This document shows positions 35,257-42,492 of a DNA stretch of 64,000 nt, piece by piece; within the stretch, counting starts at the first letter, position 1, and every line of letters begins with the position of its first letter. Both the position numbers and the translations under genes were made by a program. Below the pieces are notes generated by a model. The model was not told the DNA's origin. It ran no database searches and worked only from the letters and a program-made list of their open reading frames with translations. This DNA is from Pedobacter cryoconitis (GTDB taxonomy: Bacteria; Bacteroidota; Bacteroidia; Sphingobacteriales; Sphingobacteriaceae), in the NCBI RefSeq assembly GCF_014200595.1, contig NZ_JACHCG010000001.1, forward strand, positions 310,001-374,000, given 5' to 3'.

Positions 35257-36207
35257 ATGAAACTTTCAAAACGACACAAAATCATAGCGGTAATGCTAAC
35301 CATATGCTTAACTATTATCATAATTGTCTCCTTAACTAATGCGCGCGCCATATCTAATCCGCCCGTTACCGGTGAAATTCAGGTTCCACCGGGGGTTAAG
35401 CAGATCTTTGAGCGTGCCTGCTACAACTGTCATTCTAACGAAACTCAACTGCAATGGTATGATAAACTACCAATTATTTCTTCTGTAGTAGCCAGGGATG
35501 TTACAGAAGCCAGAAAGCATATTAATTTTTCCGAATGGGCCAGCTTATCTCCGGCCGATCAGAAGGTTACACTTTGGGAGATCTGTAATATGGTGAATGC
35601 CGGTAAAATGCCGTTAAAATCTTATACCACCTTCCACCCTTCAGCAAAAGTTTCTTCAGCAGAGCTTTCTGTTTTAAAAAGCTATCTCTATACTTTGAAA
35701 ATCACGCCTGTAGAAGATACCAGCAGAATAAACAGCGCGATTATCCAGTATCGTCAATGGCAAAAGAAGCAAGTTGTTCAGCAGACGGTTCCGGTTTCTG
35801 TAAATGGAATCAAGCACATGCCTGAGTACAGAAACTGGCAGGTCATGAGTACGACCTCCCGTTTTGACAATGGAACAATGCGTGTGATGTATGCAAATCC
35901 GATCGCAGCTCAGGCCATCAGAGATAAAAATATCAATCCATGGCCGCAAGGCGCTGTGATTGTAAAAGTAGTCTGGGAAAAACTAGAAGATAAAGAAGGA
36001 AATATCCGTCCGGGAAAATTTATAAATATCCAATATATGGTTAGGGATAAAGAAAAATTCAGTGCTACAGAAGGGTGGGGCTTTGCAAGATTCGATACAC
36101 CAGGATTAAAACCTTACGGTACACTGGCAAGCTTTAAAAAATGTATCGCTTGTCACCAGGCCGTAAAGCCAACAGGATTCGTGTTTGATTTATCCACTAA
36201 AAAATAA
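35257..36207 (+). CDS. Dihaem protein: haem-binding domain plus cytochrome P460-like domain
   Basis: A 316-residue exported protein. The chosen ATG gives MKLSKRHKIIAVMLTICLTI, a membrane anchor or signal; a frame open to 35050 has no domain similarity. Domain 1 is a Haem_bd domain (PF14376 type) with c-type haem motif CYNCH (residues 55-59) in ERACYNCHSNETQLQWYDKLPIIS. Domain 2 is P460-like (MPEYRNWQVMSTTSRFDNGTMRVMYAN... PWPQGAVIVKVVWEK) with a second motif CIACH (296-300). It probably transfers electrons or oxidises a small molecule in the periplasm; P460-type chemistry (hydroxylamine) is not established for this group. Confidence 0.85.
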   Translation: MKLSKRHKIIAVMLTICLTIIIIVSLTNARAISNPPVTGEIQVPPGVKQIFERACYNCHSNETQLQWYDKLPIISSVVARDVTEARKHINFSEWASLSPADQKVTLWEICNMVNAGKMPLKSYTTFHPSAKVSSAELSVLKSYLYTLKITPVEDTSRINSAIIQYRQWQKKQVVQQTVPVSVNGIKHMPEYRNWQVMSTTSRFDNGTMRVMYANPIAAQAIRDKNINPWPQGAVIVKVVWEKLEDKEGNIRPGKFINIQYMVRDKEKFSATEGWGFARFDTPGLKPYGTLASFKKCIACHQAVKPTGFVFDLSTKK

Positions 36208-36242
36208 CCTGTTAAAAATTAACCTTTTAAATATCAAAATAT

Positions 36243-36698
36243 ATGAAAACTTATCTGTTATACTTATTAACCGGATTCCTGCTGATCAGCAATGGTTGCG
36301 TACCAGCAGCAAATAAAAAGATTACGATCAGGGCGCTTGAATTCAACAGCGGCAAACTAAAAGTTGTGACCAGTTATGCCAATGAAAAATTAAATATCAT
36401 GTCTATGCTATATGGTAATGAATCAGCATTAAAGTATAGTATCAAAGGGGATCATGGACATGTAGCTGGTGAAGTTTTTAAACTGGCCACGTTTGAGCAG
36501 CAGGATCATGAACTTTGGTATGGCAGTAAAATTAATGGGGCATTGCTCCGGGTTGAAACTATTCGTACCGTACAGCAGAAGGAGGGTATAACCCCTTTAT
36601 ATACCATTGAATATTACGGTACAGCCAAGCCTGATCAACCGGATAAGAATGCCAGGATTAAATTTATCCTTGAACAAAAAGCTTCTTTATTTCCATAA
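36243..36698 (+). CDS. Lipoprotein of unknown function
   Basis: A 151-residue protein with signal sequence MKTYLLYLLTGFLLISNGC, in which Cys19 is a plausible lipidation site though Asn at -2 is not ideal. The mature part is beta-rich (KKITIRALEFNSGKLKVVTSY, ALLRVETIRTV, GITPLYTIEYYGT). I do not recognise the family. It starts 35 bases after the dihaem protein on the same strand, so the two are probably cotranscribed. Confidence 0.7.
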   Translation: MKTYLLYLLTGFLLISNGCVPAANKKITIRALEFNSGKLKVVTSYANEKLNIMSMLYGNESALKYSIKGDHGHVAGEVFKLATFEQQDHELWYGSKINGALLRVETIRTVQQKEGITPLYTIEYYGTAKPDQPDKNARIKFILEQKASLFP

Positions 36699-36807
36699 AC
36701 AGGAATATTTTTTTTATTCGTCTGTTTTTTAGTTAGTTACTGGTATATGGCGTTTTCTTATTAAATAACGATATATGATGACAGATTTATCAATTAAATA
36801 ATGCTGA

Positions 36808-36815
36808 TACTTTTG
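36808..36815 (+). promoter_or_regulatory. -7 box TACTTTTG, candidate promoter of the lanthipeptide precursors
   Basis: An exact TAnnTTTG match about 90 bases before the first precursor. The -33 element is weak (TTTA, about 18 bases upstream). This gap (36699-36904) holds no other clear signal. Confidence 0.4.
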
Positions 36816-36904
36816 TAACATAAAAATGACATGTTTTGATTTTAGAAAAAAATCAATATTTTAGATCAACATATTTATTTTATTTAACCTAAAATCATTA
36901 CAAA

Positions 36905-37072
36905 ATGAAAAAAATTAAATTAAATTCAGAAAGATTGCGCCTTAAAAAAGAAAAAGTTGCTTCTTTAACTACTGATCAAATGGGTAAAGTTTATGGTGGA
37001 ATACCAGAAACAACTGCTACAAGAAGATTTTGCTGTGACTTTTCAGATGTGATCTGCCCTGAAGTGCCTTAG
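36905..37072 (+). CDS. Class I lanthipeptide precursor 1
   Basis: A 55-residue precursor, too short for common length cut-offs. The leader MKKIKLNSERLRLKKEKVAS LTTDQMGKVYGG has the LxLxK...V..L...Q(M)..V.GG pattern of Bacteroidetes lanthipeptides, ending in the double Gly for C39 cleavage. The 23-residue core begins IPETTATRRFCCDF and ends SDVICPEVP: Thr4, Thr5, Thr7, Ser15 can be dehydrated, and Cys11, Cys12, Cys19 can close rings. It is first in a five-gene array feeding the LanC/LanB/exporter genes downstream. Ring pattern and activity are not known. Confidence 0.92.
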   Translation: MKKIKLNSERLRLKKEKVASLTTDQMGKVYGGIPETTATRRFCCDFSDVICPEVP

Positions 37073-37145
37073 GATGTTGCGTTTAATACGTAGCATTAAA
37101 ATTCTAACTAAACACAATTTTTATTTAACCTAAAATCATTGCCAA

Positions 37146-37316
37146 ATGAAAAAAATTAAATTGAATTCAGAAAGACTTCGTTTGAAGAAAGAAAAAGTTG
37201 CTTCATTGACTACAGATCAAATGGGTAAAGTTTATGGTGGATTACCAGTGACAACGCTGACAAGACAATTCTGCTGCCACATCACAGATCCAGTAATCTG
37301 CTCTCTTGAACCTTAA
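37146..37316 (+). CDS. Class I lanthipeptide precursor 2
   Basis: A 56-residue precursor with the same 32-residue leader as precursor 1. The 24-residue core begins LPVTTLTRQFCCHI and ends TDPVICSLEP. Three Cys are kept in place, with Thr4, Thr5, Thr7, Thr15 and an extra Ser after the last Cys. Two substitutions set it apart: Gln for Arg/Lys before Phe, and His-Ile after the Cys pair. It is one residue longer between Thr15 and the last Cys than precursors 1 and 3. Confidence 0.92.
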   Translation: MKKIKLNSERLRLKKEKVASLTTDQMGKVYGGLPVTTLTRQFCCHITDPVICSLEP

Positions 37317-37390
37317 ACTTTATACTTCAACAAGTCACGTTAAAATTTTAATTAAACACAATTATTTATCTAACCTAAAATCATTGCCAA

Positions 37391-37558
37391 ATGAAAAAAA
37401 TTAAATTAAACTCAGAAAGACTACGTCTGAAAAAAGAAAAAGTTGCTTCATTGACCACGGAGCAAATGGGTAAAGTTTATGGTGGAATACCAGTTACGAC
37501 TATTACCAGAAGATTCTGCTGCGACCTGTCAGATTCGATCTGTCCTGTTGAGCCTTAG
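37391..37558 (+). CDS. Class I lanthipeptide precursor 3
   Basis: A 55-residue precursor; the leader differs from its neighbours only by Glu for Asp in TTEQMGKVYGG. The core begins IPVTTITRRFCCDL and ends SDSICPVEP. It has the largest number of dehydratable residues of the set (three Thr, two Ser) and the usual Cys11, Cys12, Cys19. The conserved (S/T)-D-x-(x)-I-C-P segment suggests a common C-terminal ring across the family (inference). Confidence 0.92.
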   Translation: MKKIKLNSERLRLKKEKVASLTTEQMGKVYGGIPVTTITRRFCCDLSDSICPVEP

Positions 37559-37630
37559 TCTTAAATTTAAACACATCACGTTTAAATCTTCGCAAAACAC
37601 AATTTTTATTTAACCTAAAATCATTATCAA

Positions 37631-37801
37631 ATGAAAAAAATTAAATTGAATTCAGAAAGACTACGCCTGAAAAAGGAAAAAGTTGCTTCATTGACTACAG
37701 ATCAAATGGGTAAAGTTTATGGTGGAATACCATTAACGACTATTACCAGGAAATTCTGCTGCGACTTTACAGATATTTTAATCTGTCCAGTTGAACCTTA
37801 G
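37631..37801 (+). CDS. Class I lanthipeptide precursor 4
   Basis: A 56-residue precursor with the common leader. The core begins IPLTTITRKFCCDF and ends TDILICPVEP. Like precursor 2 it has one extra residue before the last Cys. It has four Thr, no core Ser, three Cys. Arg-Lys before Phe keeps the basic pair of precursors 1 and 3. The product would be distinct in mass but probably share the ring topology of the others. Confidence 0.92.
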   Translation: MKKIKLNSERLRLKKEKVASLTTDQMGKVYGGIPLTTITRKFCCDFTDILICPVEP

Positions 37802-37876
37802 TCTTTTAGATTAAACTAACCATGTTTAAATCTTAACAAAACAGAACTAATTTATTTAACCTAAAATCATTACAAA

Positions 37877-38062
37877 ATGAAAAAAATTAAATTGAATTCA
37901 GAAAGACTGCGCCTGAAAAAGGAAAAAGTTGCTTCATTGACAACAGGAGAAATGAGTAAAATTTATGGTGGAGTAATCCCACCAATTACACTTGTTACCA
38001 GGAGAATCTGTTGTGAATTTACAGATATAGCAATGTGCGGTGTTGAACCCGTAGGCAATTAA
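37877..38062 (+). CDS. Class I lanthipeptide precursor 5 (diverged)
   Basis: A 61-residue precursor, the most diverged copy. The leader changes to TTGEMSKIYGG and the core begins VIPPITLVTRRICC, continues EFTDIAMCGVEPVGN. One of the paired Thr is lost, leaving three Thr for three Cys, so each Thr could have one partner. The C-terminus is extended past the conserved EP by VGN. It lies directly before the 34-bp palindrome and the LanC gene. It may be a specialised second peptide rather than a simple paralogue (inference). Confidence 0.92.
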   Translation: MKKIKLNSERLRLKKEKVASLTTGEMSKIYGGVIPPITLVTRRICCEFTDIAMCGVEPVGN

Positions 38063-38080
38063 GTTTAAAAACTTAAGGAT

Positions 38081-38114
38081 GAAGAATAGCCAGTTTATAA
38101 ACTGGCTATTCTTC
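38081..38114 (+). promoter_or_regulatory. 34-bp perfect palindrome between precursors and LanC
   Basis: Arms GAAGAATAGCCAGTTTA and its exact complement pair without mismatch. No T-run follows directly (a T8 stretch lies 24 bases later, just before the LanC start). It probably acts as an attenuator or mRNA-stability hairpin that keeps precursor mRNA in excess over enzyme mRNA. Confidence 0.75.
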
Positions 38115-38145
38115 CGTACTAAACAGTTGACGGCTAATTTTTTTT

Positions 38146-39342
38146 ATGAAAGACGAAATTCAAACTATACTTGATAAAATATATTTATCACTCAAAACCC
38201 ATGATTATTATCAGCCATCGCTCCTTGACGGAGAAGCAGGATATTGTCTTTTCGACCAGTTTTATATCAGCTATACTGGTATCGATGCGGTAAACCACGC
38301 TGACAATGTAGAGGATTTCGAAAATAATCTCCAAACACTTTCTGAAGATTCAATTGGTTGTCCCAGTCCTTTCTTTTCCTCTGGTAAAGCAGGGGTTAAC
38401 TGGTTTTTTTCCTATTTAAAAGCTAAGGATGTATTAGACGAAGAGAACTGGGAAATACTATGCGATGATGACCCTGAATTATTTGAGCAGGCTATTCTTT
38501 ACCTGAAAGATGGAAATTATGACTTTCTTCATGGTTCCATCGGAATAGCTTACCATTCATTATATGCGCAAACAAATCAATACACTACATTTCAGGAAAC
38601 ATTTTTTCAGCTGCTGTATAAGCTTGCCTATCAGTCACCAGATAAAATGTTTATTGCCCATTTTGATCTGACCAATCTAGTACCTGTACCCAATAAAATT
38701 AACCTGGGTATGGCACACGGTTTAATCAGTGTTTTAAAATTCTGTCTGCAATGTTATCAAAAGAATATCTGTTCTGTAGCTGCTAAAAAACTGGCACTGG
38801 ATATCGCAGACCTGTTCAGGTCAACTATCAACAGAAATACCAATAACAGCCTGTTCCCTAATATATTGATGCTCGATGAGCCGGCAAAAGGATACAGTCG
38901 TGTGGGATGGTGTTATGGAGACTTAAGCATAGGTTTTGTACTCTACCAGGCCGGGGTGGTTTTTGAAGACACTGCCCTGAAAGATTTGGGTACAGAAATA
39001 CTTATACATACCTCCAAAAGAAGAAGTGAAGAACAAACTATGGTCAGGGACGCCGGGATTTGTCATGGCAGTGCAGGTATAGCTCATGTTTACAATAAAA
39101 TGTGGCATTACACTAAAAACCCTGTTTTCAAAGAAGCCTGCGACTTTTGGATACAGCAAACATTAGACTTTTCCATCCACCCGGATGGCTATGCAGGTTT
39201 CAAATCCTATTCACCAGATGCCAGTGGAAAATATACAAACTCTTATGGATTATTAAATGGAATAAGTGGAATTGGATTGGTACTTCTCAGCTACCTCACC
39301 GGAGATTTTAGCTGGGATTACTGCATCATGCTTAATGATTAA
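38146..39342 (+). CDS. lanC: LanC-like lanthionine synthetase (cyclase)
   Basis: A 398-residue LanC-fold alpha/alpha-barrel protein. Zn ligands are visible: Cys256 in GWCYGD and the pair Cys306-His307 in GICHGSAG. Repeats of the GxxG type (FLHGSIGIAYHSLY, NLGMAHGLISVL, GLLNGISGIGLVLL) mark the barrel turns. It would catalyse Michael addition of precursor Cys thiols to dehydrated Ser/Thr. It follows the five precursors and the palindrome, and its stop is four bases before the LanB start. The order precursors-LanC-LanB is unusual compared with nisin-type clusters, where LanB precedes LanC. Confidence 0.95.
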   Translation: MKDEIQTILDKIYLSLKTHDYYQPSLLDGEAGYCLFDQFYISYTGIDAVNHADNVEDFENNLQTLSEDSIGCPSPFFSSGKAGVNWFFSYLKAKDVLDEENWEILCDDDPELFEQAILYLKDGNYDFLHGSIGIAYHSLYAQTNQYTTFQETFFQLLYKLAYQSPDKMFIAHFDLTNLVPVPNKINLGMAHGLISVLKFCLQCYQKNICSVAAKKLALDIADLFRSTINRNTNNSLFPNILMLDEPAKGYSRVGWCYGDLSIGFVLYQAGVVFEDTALKDLGTEILIHTSKRRSEEQTMVRDAGICHGSAGIAHVYNKMWHYTKNPVFKEACDFWIQQTLDFSIHPDGYAGFKSYSPDASGKYTNSYGLLNGISGIGLVLLSYLTGDFSWDYCIMLND

Positions 39343-39346
39343 ATAT

Positions 39347-42300
39347 ATGATTAAAAGTTATTCCTTTGTTTTACTGCGCGCTCCATTGCAGAGCCTGAAC
39401 TTAGCCAATGACTTTTCGGCAAACAGACAAACCCTGCTTCAGGAAGGAATCTATTTATCCTCACCCGAATTCTGGAAAGAACTGTTAAAAGAGAATGATC
39501 TTAGCACAAAAGAAAAGGAAAAACTGGAGCTGTCCTTTGCCAAATACTGGCTGCGCAGTTGTAGCAGATGTACACCATATGGTACATTGGCGGGCGTTAA
39601 ATTGGTAGACATCAAAGCAGAAGAAACTAACCTTCAGCTGGGTCATGCCGATCAGCATATCCGTAGTGTCCGTTTGGATATGAACTATCTTAACGAAATT
39701 ATCACTTACCTGAACACTGTTCCTGAAATTGTCAGACAGCTTAAGTTCTTTACGAACAATAGCCTATACGAACTCCCGGACAGTTATCGCTATGCAACTT
39801 ATTCTTTGATAGATACGCAGCGTGTTTACGAGCTCACCTCTATAGAAAAGACAAATTATATAACAGAAATTCTTCTGGCAGCCCAAAAAGGCGCTACACT
39901 GGAAAGTCTGGCACAAATACTTAAAAGTCATGAAAATATAAGTCTGGAAGAGGCTGCTGAATTTATTACCGATATGGTTGATTCGCAACTTATCTTATCA
40001 GACTTAGAACCCTGTGTTACCGGTAAAGATCCCCTGGATCTGTTAATTGAGCGCTTAGAAACGCTTCATCATGTCGATGAATTACTTGTGAAATTAAAGG
40101 AAGGTCAACAGCTGATCAAGAACCCGAAGGCAGGAGTGAGCTACTATAAAGAAATAGAAAATAGCTTAAAAGCACTCGATTTCCCGATAGAAATTCCACC
40201 AAATCTATTGCAAACTGATCTTTTCTTTGCTGCAAAAGGGCAGACAATCGATCAAAGTATTATTGACCGTATTCTTAAACAAACCGAAGACTTATACGCG
40301 CTGAGCTTGTCGGGCGAAGGCAGGGATCTGAATAACTTTAAAACTAAGTTTTCGGCGCGTTATGAATTTGAAGAAGTCCCGTTATCATTAGCATTAGATG
40401 CAGAGCTGGGCATAGGTTATGCCGGGAGTGACCAATCCTCAGCCGGCGAAAACAGGCTGGTTGAAAACCTCATTTTAAAAGGCCCTGTTGCCGGAAAAAC
40501 TATAAATTTTGACTACATACAGGAATTTGTTCTGCATAAACATAACGACTATCTTCAACATCAAAAAAGCACTATTGAAATAACTGAGGAAGAATTAAAA
40601 TCATTCAGGCCCAGGATTGCAAACTATAAATTTTCAAACAGCTTACACCTGATGGGAAGTTTGTTGAAATCTGACGGTAAGCTGGATGCAGAAAATTTCA
40701 TTTTTGAGCTTTTCAGTTTTGGAGGGACTTCTTCAGGTAATCTCCTGTCCAGATTTGCTCATGGAGATCAGCAGCTCTGTGATTTTACAAAGGACATCCT
40801 TAAAGAAGAAGAGAAGGAATTCCCGGATCATATTTATGCAGATATTGTACACCTTCCGCAAGCCAGGGTCGGTAATGTATTGCTCAGACCTCTATTGCGT
40901 AACTATGAAATACCTTATATCGGGAAATCTGGTTTAACACCAGAAAATCAAATACCTATAGAAGATATCATGGTTTGCGTTAAAAACAATAAAGTACTTT
41001 TGAGGAGTAAAAAACATAATAAATATATCCTTCCCAAGCTTACTTCTGCTCATAATTTCTCCACCCGGAGTTTACCCGTTTATAAGTTCTTATGTGACTT
41101 GCAAACGCAGGGACAAGCACAACCTGATGCCTGGAACTGGGGCGTATTATCTTCGCTGACTTATCTGCCAAGGGTTGTTTACAAAAATTTAATCGTCAGA
41201 AAAGCACGATGGATCCTTAAAAAAGAAGAGTTGCCAGCTATTCCAAAAGAGAGGAATGACTATTTGAGCTATTGCCAGGCACTGAGAACTCAATACCAGA
41301 TCCCGCAGAAAGTTGCTTATGTGGAACACGACAATAAGCTTTTACTTGACCTGGAACAACAAGCAGGTGCTGACTTGTTTATTCATTATCTGAAACGTTA
41401 TGAAAGTGTGCAGCTTGAAGAATTCCTGTTTACCAATGAAAACTGTATCGTTTACGACGCAAATGGAAATCCGCATACCAATGAATTGATCATCCCCTTA
41501 AAAAGGGAACAAGGCGTTTCAGATCATAGTGTGGTAAAACGTACCGTGAAAATTGACCTGGCCTCTCCAAAGAATGAGATCCAGGTTAAAAGAAAGTTTT
41601 CTCCATTTAGTGAGTGGTTGTTTTTCAAAATTTATTGCGGGCCGACAGCAGGTGAAAAAATACTGAAAAACGAACTGCTGGAATTTGTGGAAGACGGTAT
41701 CGATCAAAACTTATTTGAGAAATTTCATTTCATCCGGTACATCGATGAATCTTTTCACATCCGGGTCAGATTTTACAACTCAGACTTAGCAAAGCAATTG
41801 AAAGTTCAGCAACAATTCATGGAAAAACTGGAACCGTTGCTTGCCAATAACCTGATCAGTAAAGTAGTGCTGGATACTTATTCAAGAGAGCTGGAACGTT
41901 ATGGCGCGCCCATTATAACAGAAGTAGAATCTCTGTTTTTCAATGATAGCCTGGCAGTACTCAAATTTGCCAGACTGCTGGACAGTCCTGAATTAGAAGA
42001 ATACCGGTTTTTATTTGCACTTAGAGGAGCAGATATGCTTTTAACCGATTTTGGTTATACAACTCTTGAGAAAAAAGAGCTGTTAAAAAGGCTCCAGATG
42101 GGGTTTTTCAGAGAATTTGGCAGTGATCCAGGATTACAAAAACAACTGAATGAGAAATATCGCCAAAAACAGAAAAGTATCTTTTTGCATATGAATGCTG
42201 ATCTGGATGAATTAAATGAGATTGAAGAAGCGGTGGCCGTTTATCAAAAAAGGTCGGCCATGAACAGCGTGGTTTATCAAACTATTCTGCTTAAACAAGG

Positions 42301-42475
42301 TAACCATACACCTCCCGACGACCTTATGGAAAGCCTCTTGCATATGTATCTGAATCGTTTGCTGGTCAATAATCCGCGGAAACATGAATTGGTTATATAT
42401 CATTTTCTGGAAAAATATTACAGCTCACAACTGGCTATCTCAACCCATGTACCTAAATTAGCTATTACTCAATAA
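39347..42475 (+). CDS. lanB: LanB-type lantibiotic dehydratase (full length)
   Basis: A 1042-residue class I dehydratase. The start at 39347 (MIKSYSFVLLRAPLQSLN) matches the family opening; the frame open to 39266 lies inside LanC. Residues ~1-700 form the tRNA-Glu-dependent glutamylation domain (FAKYWLRSCSRCTPYGTLAGV near 60-80; HKHNDYLQHQKST; PQARVGNVLLRPLLRNYEIPYIG; KYILPKLTSAHNFS). Residues ~755-1042 form the elimination (SpaB_C, thiopeptide-type) domain (EWLFFKIYCGPTAGEKILKN, FHFIRYIDESFHIRVRFY). Both halves are in one chain, so Ser/Thr dehydration should need no extra subunit. It is encoded between LanC and the exporter. Confidence 0.95.
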   Translation: MIKSYSFVLLRAPLQSLNLANDFSANRQTLLQEGIYLSSPEFWKELLKENDLSTKEKEKLELSFAKYWLRSCSRCTPYGTLAGVKLVDIKAEETNLQLGHADQHIRSVRLDMNYLNEIITYLNTVPEIVRQLKFFTNNSLYELPDSYRYATYSLIDTQRVYELTSIEKTNYITEILLAAQKGATLESLAQILKSHENISLEEAAEFITDMVDSQLILSDLEPCVTGKDPLDLLIERLETLHHVDELLVKLKEGQQLIKNPKAGVSYYKEIENSLKALDFPIEIPPNLLQTDLFFAAKGQTIDQSIIDRILKQTEDLYALSLSGEGRDLNNFKTKFSARYEFEEVPLSLALDAELGIGYAGSDQSSAGENRLVENLILKGPVAGKTINFDYIQEFVLHKHNDYLQHQKSTIEITEEELKSFRPRIANYKFSNSLHLMGSLLKSDGKLDAENFIFELFSFGGTSSGNLLSRFAHGDQQLCDFTKDILKEEEKEFPDHIYADIVHLPQARVGNVLLRPLLRNYEIPYIGKSGLTPENQIPIEDIMVCVKNNKVLLRSKKHNKYILPKLTSAHNFSTRSLPVYKFLCDLQTQGQAQPDAWNWGVLSSLTYLPRVVYKNLIVRKARWILKKEELPAIPKERNDYLSYCQALRTQYQIPQKVAYVEHDNKLLLDLEQQAGADLFIHYLKRYESVQLEEFLFTNENCIVYDANGNPHTNELIIPLKREQGVSDHSVVKRTVKIDLASPKNEIQVKRKFSPFSEWLFFKIYCGPTAGEKILKNELLEFVEDGIDQNLFEKFHFIRYIDESFHIRVRFYNSDLAKQLKVQQQFMEKLEPLLANNLISKVVLDTYSRELERYGAPIITEVESLFFNDSLAVLKFARLLDSPELEEYRFLFALRGADMLLTDFGYTTLEKKELLKRLQMGFFREFGSDPGLQKQLNEKYRQKQKSIFLHMNADLDELNEIEEAVAVYQKRSAMNSVVYQTILLKQGNHTPPDDLMESLLHMYLNRLLVNNPRKHELVIYHFLEKYYSSQLAISTHVPKLAITQ

Positions 42476-42492
42476 TAAATACAAAGCGCTTC

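Larger units (their letters stand above)
36877..38062 (+). repeat. Tandem array of five precursor-gene units (240-246 bp each)
   Basis: Starts at 36905, 37146, 37391, 37631 and 37877. Each unit carries the block TTAACCTAAAATCATT followed by the start codon and a leader-coding part nearly identical at the DNA level; the core-coding and intergenic parts diverge. Confidence 0.93.

Noticed and set aside
36877..38062. Regular ~240-bp repeats that might suggest a CRISPR-like or satellite array
   Set aside because: Each unit contains an intact short gene with leader and core; repeats are far longer than CRISPR repeats and no cas genes are present.
39266..39346. Extended LanB start inside the LanC gene
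   Set aside because: The added 27 residues do not resemble LanB; an ATG four bases after the LanC stop gives the normal family N-terminus.
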